A DNA stretch of 11,838 nt from JALTBU01 sp964410645. GTDB lineage: Bacteria; Campylobacterota; Campylobacteria; Campylobacterales; Nautiliaceae. The notes beneath the pieces were generated by a model that saw nothing but the letters and a program-made list of their open reading frames with translations, made no database searches and was not told the origin of the DNA. The position numbers were made by a program, and so were the translations under genes. The stretch covers positions 1 to 11,838 of the forward strand of contig CAYPHV010000036.1 in assembly GCA_964410645.1 (NCBI GenBank). The letters run 5' to 3'. Below, piece after piece: positions 7,476 through 11,838 of this stretch. Each line of letters opens with the position of its first letter. The stretch's first letter is position 1.

Positions 7476-7481
7476 TATAAT
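7476..7481 (+). promoter_or_regulatory. Putative extended -10 element of the tyrA promoter
   Basis: TGATATAAT (TGn plus TATAAT) ends 18 bases before the tyrA start codon, with GAGGAA at 7492-7497 as the ribosome-binding site. The leader would be only about 12 nucleotides. It faces away from the bamA -10 element 13 bases to the left. Confidence 0.55.
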
Positions 7482-7499
7482 TTTTTAAAAAGAGGAATA

Positions 7500-8327
7500 A
7501 TGGTTTGTTCAATTGTAGGATTGGGACTTATGGGAGGCAGCTTTGCACTTGCCACTAAAAATTATTTCAAACGGATTATAGGTATTGATCATAATAAAAT
7601 TCATCAAAAAGAGGCTTTGGAATTAGGTCTTGTTGATGAAATAGGCACAATTAAAGATATAGAAGAATCGGATGTTATTATTTTGGCTGTTCCTATAAGG
7701 GGAATTATAGCTCTTTTAAAAGAAATTTCCACTATGAATTTACAAAAAAACGCTACGATAATTGATTTTGGTTCAACGAAAGAAAGCATTATAAAAGAAT
7801 GCCCTAAAAATATAAGAAAAAATCTTGTTGCTTCCCATCCTATGAGCGGGACAGAATATTCCGGTCCTAACGCTGCAATAGGGGATTTGTACGAAAATAA
7901 AATAATGGTTGTATGCAATATTGAGCAAAGCGGCGATATTCAAAAACAAATATCAAATAACATATTTCAATTTTTGAAAATGAAAATAAAATATATGGAT
8001 GCGAAAGAACATGATAGACATGCTGCATTTATTTCCCATATGCCCCATATTGTTTCTTTTTCTCTTGCCAACGCCGTTCTTAATCAAGAAGACAGGGAAA
8101 ATATTGTAACCCTTGCAGCTGGTGGATTTAGAGATATGAGCAGACTTGCAAAAAGTAATGCAAAAATGTGGGAAGATATTTTCAGGGAAAATAAAAGTAA
8201 TCTTTTAGATGCGGTTGAAGCGTTTAAAAATGAGCTGAAAAAAGCAAAGGGAATGATTGAAAAAGATGATTGGGAACAGTTGGAACAGTGGATGAAAGAG
8301 GGGAATACTCTTTATAAAATTATGTAA
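7500..8327 (+). CDS. tyrA: Prephenate dehydrogenase (monofunctional TyrA)
   Basis: TyrA oxidatively decarboxylates prephenate to 4-hydroxyphenylpyruvate, the route to tyrosine, with NAD(P)+. The 275-residue protein starts directly with the Rossmann fold: VGLGLMGGSFALA (6-18), and D30 at the end of strand 2, which favours NAD+. Further motifs are DVIILAVPI (58-66), IDFGSTKESI (88-97), ASHPMSGTEYSG (111-122), EHDRHAAFISHMPH (170-183) and AGGFRDMSRLAKSNAKMW (207-224). There is no chorismate mutase domain at the N-terminus and no C-terminal ACT domain, so this is the short, monofunctional form and feedback inhibition by tyrosine through ACT is not expected. The stop overlaps the 3' end of the thiE-like gene on the other strand by 8 bases. 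Confidence 0.95.
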   Translation: MVCSIVGLGLMGGSFALATKNYFKRIIGIDHNKIHQKEALELGLVDEIGTIKDIEESDVIILAVPIRGIIALLKEISTMNLQKNATIIDFGSTKESIIKECPKNIRKNLVASHPMSGTEYSGPNAAIGDLYENKIMVVCNIEQSGDIQKQISNNIFQFLKMKIKYMDAKEHDRHAAFISHMPHIVSFSLANAVLNQEDRENIVTLAAGGFRDMSRLAKSNAKMWEDIFRENKSNLLDAVEAFKNELKKAKGMIEKDDWEQLEQWMKEGNTLYKIM

Positions 8328-8853
8328 TAAAGTATCTGATGCTTCCAAATCCCACAGCTTTTGAATTTTGGATTTTTTTTACTTCTTTTTCGCTTATAAT
8401 GCCGCCGAGGGCTATTACATTTGGATGAAGCAGGCAAATTTCGTTTAATTTTTCAATTCCCAAACCAATTCTGTTTTTTGAAAAAAATATGGGAGAAAAA
8501 GTAATATAATTGCTGATGTTTGAATTAACTGCTTCTTTTTTTGTATGAGTGGATGTGATAAATATTTTATCAGGGTATATTTTTTTAAATTCTTTTAATT
8601 TAGGAATATAAACACTTGGGCAGTGTATGCCGTCAAAATATTTTATTGTTTCTTTATCTGTTAATGAATCAAAATTAATAAATGTTTGTGAATATTGTTT
8701 TGCAAAAAGGGCAAATTTTATTATTTCTGATTTTTTAGGATTTATTTTATTTCTGTAACATACAAAATCGGGTTTATGAATGCTAATTGATTCTAATATT
8801 TTTTCAAAAGGAATTGAATTATCGGTAATAAAATAAGAAAGAAGTCTTTTTAT
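8320..8853 (-). CDS. ThiE/TenI-like thiamine phosphate synthase family protein with non-canonical (ATA) start
   Basis: This gene was read directly from the minus strand; from the ATA at 8853 it gives 177 residues, IKRLLSYFITDNSIPFE onward, ending in SIRYFIT. The ThiE/TenI (TIM-barrel) pattern is clear: a start like YFITD, FDGIHCPS (counterpart of GVHLGQ), KIFITSTHTKKEA (counterpart of the GVSTHTxEEA segment with its histidine), NYITFSPIF (like YVGxGPIF), IALGGI, and a final VGFGSIR. The usual xTxTK after PIF is replaced by FSKNRIGLG, and the chain is shorter than typical ThiE (about 205-215), so a TenI-like thiazole tautomerase or a diverged ThiE are both possible. The frame has no ATG at all and no early GTG or TTG. 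AGAGGAG at 8859-8865 lies 5 bases before the ATA, and the ATA overlaps the atpB TAA, so translation is probably coupled to atpB. A start-loss pseudogene is the alternative. Confidence 0.75.
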   Translation of the reverse strand: MKRLLSYFITDNSIPFEKILESISIHKPDFVCYRNKINPKKSEIIKFALFAKQYSQTFINFDSLTDKETIKYFDGIHCPSVYIPKLKEFKKIYPDKIFITSTHTKKEAVNSNISNYITFSPIFFSKNRIGLGIEKLNEICLLHPNVIALGGIISEKEVKKIQNSKAVGFGSIRYFIT

Positions 8854-9533
8854 AAAGACTCCTCTTTTCCGGAAACGGCTCCGTATAGATAAACATAAGT
8901 TAATATCATAAATACAAATGCCTGAAGTATTGCGGAAAAAGTCATTAACGCAAAACCTGCGAGAGGAAATACCCAGGGTGCGAGTAACAACAAAACCAAA
9001 AGGAACAAATCATCGCCCTTAATATTACCGAATAACCTGAAAGCGAGTGAAATAAGCCTTGAAAGATGTGAAAGCATTTCAACCGGAATCATAATAGGTG
9101 CCAGCCATTTTATAGGTCCTGCAAAATGAGCAATATAATGGCCTATTCCTTCCATTCTTATACCTTCGTAATTATAATAAATAAATACGATTAATGCTAA
9201 TGTTAAAGTTACATTTATATTTCCTGTTGGAGGTAAAAACCCTGGAATAATTTCCAATAAATTTCCAAAAAAAATGAATATTGCAAGACTTCCAGCCAAT
9301 ACTATATATTTTCTTGCGATTTTTTCGTTGCTTACAATGCTTCCTAGTTCCAACATTACGTTTATTACGGCTTCCATTACATTTTGGCATCCGTTTGGAA
9401 CAATGGTTAGTTTTCTTGTTGCTAATTTTGCTACTAAAAGGGATAAAAAAGCGGCAAGAAGAGTATGGGCAATTAATTGGACATTTTGATTATGTCCCAA
9501 AAAACCGAATACCAACCAAATTCTATTTTCCAT
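8850..9533 (-). CDS. atpB: F0F1 ATP synthase subunit a
   Basis: Subunit a is the inner-membrane stator part of the F0 proton channel. The 227 residues carry 5-6 hydrophobic helices. The essential arginine is R166 in ISLAFRLFGN (161-170), with D175 in place of the E. coli Glu219. Helix 5 keeps SAILQAFVFMILTYVYL (200-216). VEMLSHLSRL (151-160) and PNGCQNVMEAV (46-56) are typical. The start ATG follows AAGGA (9540-9544). No other atp gene is adjacent, which fits Campylobacterota, where atpB stands apart from the atpF-to-C cluster. The gene lies 65 bases downstream of the DUF2400 gene and probably has its own promoter. Its TAA stop overlaps the ATA start proposed for the thiE-like gene. Confidence 0.97.
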   Translation of the reverse strand: MENRIWLVFGFLGHNQNVQLIAHTLLAAFLSLLVAKLATRKLTIVPNGCQNVMEAVINVMLELGSIVSNEKIARKYIVLAGSLAIFIFFGNLLEIIPGFLPPTGNINVTLTLALIVFIYYNYEGIRMEGIGHYIAHFAGPIKWLAPIMIPVEMLSHLSRLISLAFRLFGNIKGDDLFLLVLLLLAPWVFPLAGFALMTFSAILQAFVFMILTYVYLYGAVSGKEESL

Positions 9534-9554
9534 ATAAAGTCCTTTTTTTATGTA

Positions 9555-9560
9555 ATTTTA
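9555..9560 (-). promoter_or_regulatory. Possible -10 element of the atpB promoter
   Basis: The minus strand reads GATAAAATT in the 65-base gap between the DUF2400 gene and atpB; TAAAAT at 9555-9560 is a one-mismatch -10 about 22 bases before the start codon. A run of T residues lies upstream on the same strand, as in the AT-periodic promoters of this group. It is weaker than the other promoters here, and co-transcription with the DUF2400 gene remains possible. Confidence 0.35.
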
Positions 9561-9598
9561 TCATAAATATTAAAATATTATTAAAAAAAATTGATTTT

Positions 9599-10315
9599 TT
9601 ATATATTTAAATTAAGCTGGCCGATTCTGTAAAGGGCAAAATCATATTTTAACGGATCGTTTTGATCAAACTCTTTTAATTTATTTGTTAGCTGTAAAGC
9701 CGCTTCCAGATCATATGTTTTTCTTTTTAAAAGCGAGTATTTCAATGAAACTTTATGAGTGTGCGTGTCAAGGGGGATAATCAAATCTTTTTTTTGAACC
9801 CCTTTCCAAAGACCTAAATCCGGAGCGGTATTTCTTACCATCCATCTTAAAAACATATTCCATCTTTTATAAGGGCTTATTCCTTTTGTTTTATAAGGAG
9901 GGATTTTGCCTATAAGAAATTCGTATCCTTTAGATTTGTAAGAATTGACTTTATAAATTGTTTTTATTATTTCTCTGATACCGTCGATTGGATTTTTGGT
10001 ATTTTTATACCCGTTTAAAAAAAGTTCGTTAAGGGAATATCTGTCCTTCATTTTTTTTATGGTATTTAAGAATTCTTTTACATCTTTTTTGGTTTGAAAC
10101 CGGTAATAACTGTTGTTTGAATTTAAATTTTTCATATCTATGGAATTTAAAAATTTAATAATTGCTTTTACGTTTCCGTATGAAAAAAGGGCGGCAATTA
10201 ACGCTATATATTCATCGTTATATTTTTTTGCTATTATAATCGGGTCTAATTTTTTTTCATTTATTTCGTAAATATTGTTTTTTATTAATTTATCCAATTT
10301 TTCTTTGATAAGCAT
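9599..10315 (-). CDS. TIGR02757/DUF2400 family protein
   Basis: This conserved cytosolic protein of 238 residues belongs to a widespread family without an established function. Family motifs in order are DPIIIAKKY (24-32), EYIALIAALFSYGNVKAI (35-52), YRFQTKKD (71-78), the central KRWNMFLRWMVR with NTAPDLGLWKG (about 149-171), LIIPLDTHTHKVS (179-191), LTNKLKEFDQNDPLKYDFALYRIG near the C-terminus (in two conserved blocks). The WMVR, PLDTH and DP-x-KYDFAL blocks make the family call firm. The second half vaguely recalls helix-hairpin-helix DNA glycosylases, but there is no four-cysteine cluster, and I would not infer repair activity from that. It ends in NLNI instead of a longer tail. The start follows AAAGGC, and the gene is divergent from the unknown gene at 10367. 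Confidence 0.85.
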   Translation of the reverse strand: MLIKEKLDKLIKNNIYEINEKKLDPIIIAKKYNDEYIALIAALFSYGNVKAIIKFLNSIDMKNLNSNNSYYRFQTKKDVKEFLNTIKKMKDRYSLNELFLNGYKNTKNPIDGIREIIKTIYKVNSYKSKGYEFLIGKIPPYKTKGISPYKRWNMFLRWMVRNTAPDLGLWKGVQKKDLIIPLDTHTHKVSLKYSLLKRKTYDLEAALQLTNKLKEFDQNDPLKYDFALYRIGQLNLNI

Positions 10316-10339
10316 TTAAAGCCTTTAAATAAACTGTGA

Positions 10340-10351
10340 TATAATTATAAT
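10340..10351 (+). promoter_or_regulatory. Extended -10 element(s) for the unknown gene at 10367
   Basis: TGATATAAT places a TGn-extended TATAAT at 10340-10345, and a second TATAAT follows directly at 10346-10351. Either would start transcription within about 20 bases of the ATG at 10367, which has AGGGG (about 10357-10361) as its ribosome-binding site. The tandem arrangement overlaps the opposing promoter of the DUF2400 gene. Confidence 0.55.
10344..10349 (-). promoter_or_regulatory. Putative -10 element for the DUF2400 gene
   Basis: The minus strand reads TATAAT, about 29 bases upstream of the start codon at 10315. The element lies entirely inside the plus-strand tandem -10 sequence, so the two divergent genes appear to use the same dozen bases. 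Confidence 0.5.
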
Positions 10352-10366
10352 AAAAAAGGGGTTAAT

Positions 10367-10999
10367 ATGATTATAAGAGGTGAAACTAATATAGTAAAAG
10401 CTTATGATTTAACTTCGTTTGTAGATTTGGATAAGTATGATTTGGACAATGAAAAAGATATAGATAATTTTAAAAATGTAATAGAAAGTTATATAACCTC
10501 AGGAGAAGCCGAAGCACTCGAATTTGAAACCGGTTTGGTCGGAATGATTCCTGAAAATACCGAAATAGAAATAAAAGGAAATACTTATTTATTCGAAGAT
10601 TTGAATTATATCAATGTCAATGTCAATAAATTAATTACCGAAAAATTGAACAAGGGTGATATTATATGTATTCTTCAGGCAAAAGGAGAGGGGTATTTTG
10701 AATATGAAGAAAATCCGATATCTATCAATGATTTGCAAGTAGGTTATATAGCCTGTGATATAAATACTCCCAAAAATCCTTTTTATATGTTTTTATGCGA
10801 TTTGATTCTTCCTGATTTAATAAATTTGAAAAATAAGAAATTAAATATAATCGCTAATAATTTTTATCCTAAGGATACTATTGTTGCGGAAGTCTATATA
10901 GTTAAAGAGGAGGAAAAAAATAAAATATTAAACAGAATTTGTGAAATAGATATGCTTCATTTTGGATGGGATAAATTTGAGGATATTATCCAGGTTTAA
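10367..10999 (+). CDS. Unrecognised acidic cytosolic protein
   Basis: This is an intact open frame of 210 residues with a good start (AGGGG site, extended -10 upstream) and base composition like its neighbours, so it is very likely a real gene, but I do not recognise a family. It has no signal peptide, no membrane helix and no cysteine cluster (scattered cysteines only). It is rich in Asp, Glu, Asn and Ile. The first part (about 1-60) contains an acidic stretch, DLDKYDLDNEKDIDNF; the middle has alternating strand-like segments around GLVGMIP, TEIEIKG, NYINVNVNKL, GDIICILQAKGEGYFEY and VGYIACDI; then comes a hydrophobic patch FYMFLCDLILPDLINL (about 144-159) and a charged tail ending HFGWDKFEDIIQV. 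It is divergent from the DUF2400 gene, and its stop is 6 bases from that of flgK. A flagellar role would be a guess from position only. Confidence 0.8.
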   Translation: MIIRGETNIVKAYDLTSFVDLDKYDLDNEKDIDNFKNVIESYITSGEAEALEFETGLVGMIPENTEIEIKGNTYLFEDLNYINVNVNKLITEKLNKGDIICILQAKGEGYFEYEENPISINDLQVGYIACDINTPKNPFYMFLCDLILPDLINLKNKKLNIIANNFYPKDTIVAEVYIVKEEEKNKILNRICEIDMLHFGWDKFEDIIQV

Positions 11000-11005
11000 T
11001 ATTGA

Positions 11006-11838
11006 TTATATTGTAAATAAAGAATCAAGCATTTGGTTGATAGTTGTTATTACTTTTGCGTTTGCCTGATACCCTCTTTGGTATTTTTCAAGATTAATAA
11101 GCTCTTCATCAATATTTACTCCGCTTAGAGAATAATATTCGTTTGATATGTTGGTAAAAAGCGTTTTTGTCGCATCTTCCTGCGTCGAAACGTTTTGTAT
11201 TTTGTTGGCTAAAGAAGAAGTGGAACTTTTATAATATCCATAAACAGTATTACTGTATGTCTGCTTGTCTTGATGAAAATTTGTTTTTTTAAATTGAAGC
11301 TGTAAAATTGAATTTGCAACTTCGTTATTTCCTTCATTCGGAGCTTTGTATGCGTTAATTTCATCCGGATTTTTCTGAAATTCTTTTTTGAGTTCAATAT
11401 CGGATGCATGGCTTCCTTCAAAAAACTGATTTATACCAAATGCCCCTCCGAAATTTGCACTGTCATTATCTAATCCGACATATGTGCTGTCATCTGTTTT
11501 TTTATTAAGTATAATATGCCCGTTTATAATTTTTGCGTTATAATAATCATCCACATCGTCGTCTGGATTATTGTCTTTATTGTCGTCTATTAAAGAGGTG
11601 TTTATTTGATCAACAATTCCTTGGAGTGTTGAATATCTGGAATTGTTTGAATTCATATCTACTTTTATGGTTCTTCTCGCCGTTTCTTTTCCCTGGCTGT
11701 CATATGTGACAACATCAAAATTTCCGTTATCAACAGCCAGAGGCAAATTATTGTCAATTTCATTTAAAGGTAAATATTCATATTCTTTTAAAGCGCTGAA
11801 AAGTAGGCTTCCATCGTCATTTACCAAAACAGAGCCTT
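11006..11838 (-). CDS. flgK: Flagellar hook-associated protein 1 FlgK, C-terminal part (5' end beyond window)
   Basis: FlgK is the first hook-filament junction protein, secreted through the flagellar type III system and assembled on the hook. Only the C-terminal part is here, about 276 codons: the frame stays open to the right edge, and the TTG near 11827 is just an internal leucine codon. Identification rests on the C-terminal D0 helix, SGVNIDEELINLEKYQRGYQ (just before the C-terminus) followed by ANAKVITTINQMLDSLFTI, the classic FlgK signature, shared more loosely with FlgE and FlgG. Upstream of it are a helical stretch with NKIQNVSTQEDA and a variable middle domain. That domain contains an Asp/Asn-rich stretch (11546-11587) resembling calcium-binding loops. 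The partner genes flgM, flgN and flgL are not visible. The stop faces the unknown gene across 6 bases. Confidence 0.93.
   Translation of the reverse strand, partial: GSVLVNDDGSLLFSALKEYEYLPLNEIDNNLPLAVDNGNFDVVTYDSQGKETARRTIKVDMNSNNSRYSTLQGIVDQINTSLIDDNKDNNPDDDVDDYYNAKIINGHIILNKKTDDSTYVGLDNDSANFGGAFGINQFFEGSHASDIELKKEFQKNPDEINAYKAPNEGNNEVANSILQLQFKKTNFHQDKQTYSNTVYGYYKSSTSSLANKIQNVSTQEDATKTLFTNISNEYYSLSGVNIDEELINLEKYQRGYQANAKVITTINQMLDSLFTI

Noticed and set aside
9565..9610. A-run/T-run structure between the DUF2400 gene and atpB as a terminator
   Set aside because: Only a short A/T stem with a long T tract is seen. It is indistinguishable from the AT-rich promoter background.
11825..11827. 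TTG as a start codon for the flagellar gene
   Set aside because: The frame stays open to the window edge and the protein is clearly the C-terminal part of FlgK, so this is an internal leucine codon.
1..11838. Search for CRISPR arrays, insertion sequences, tRNA or rRNA genes, and defence or toxin-antitoxin modules
   Set aside because: No direct-repeat arrays, terminal inverted repeats, transposase or other such signatures were seen by eye. Gene content and composition are uniform and housekeeping.

Overview
The window is an AT-rich, tightly packed stretch of bacterial chromosome made almost entirely of core housekeeping genes. Several signs point to the Campylobacterota (Epsilonproteobacteria). 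These are an orphan OmpR-type regulator closely resembling Helicobacter HP1043/HsrA, an Allochromatium-type 2[4Fe-4S] ferredoxin directly followed by ppx/gppA (as recalled for HP0277-HP0278), a divergent bamA-tyrA pair (as recalled for Cj0129c-Cj0130), an ATP synthase subunit a gene standing apart from other atp genes, and NadC/NadA sequences of Helicobacter type. The very low GC content suggests a deep-branching, possibly Nautiliales-like member. That genus-level guess is inference.

Layout from left to right. (1) Minus strand: nadA-nadC, the last two steps of de novo NAD precursor synthesis, overlapping by 4 bases. (2) Plus strand, divergent from nadA: plsY (phospholipid synthesis) and folB (folate synthesis), then an HsrA-like regulator with its own promoter, fdxA and ppx/gppA, the last three with a gap of 1 base or an overlap of 1 base. 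(3) Minus strand: bamA, whose stop lies 4 bases from that of ppx. (4) Plus strand: tyrA, divergent from bamA. (5) Minus strand: a DUF2400/TIGR02757 gene, then atpB, then a ThiE/TenI-like gene. That last gene has no ATG, GTG or TTG start near its 5' end and probably begins at an ATA overlapping the atpB stop. It was recovered by reading the minus strand from 8853 to 8320. (6) Plus strand: an acidic protein of 210 residues that I do not recognise. (7) Minus strand: the C-terminal part of flgK, which runs off the right edge.

Intergenic DNA is minimal. All three divergent gaps (nadA/plsY, bamA/tyrA, DUF2400/unknown gene) carry good TATAAT -10 elements on both strands, and in two of them the opposing elements abut or overlap. 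No recognisable -35 is needed to explain them, as is usual in this group. All three convergent junctions (ppx/bamA, tyrA/thiE-like, unknown gene/flgK) are 4 to 6 bases apart or overlap, and none shows a clear terminator hairpin. No stretch over 300 bases lacks a gene.

I see no mobile element, CRISPR array, toxin-antitoxin or defence module, tRNA or rRNA, and no obviously novel multi-gene system. The points most worth a second look are the missing start codon of the thiE-like gene, the altered phosphorylation pocket of the HsrA-like regulator, the unrecognised protein beside flgK, and the shared divergent promoters.
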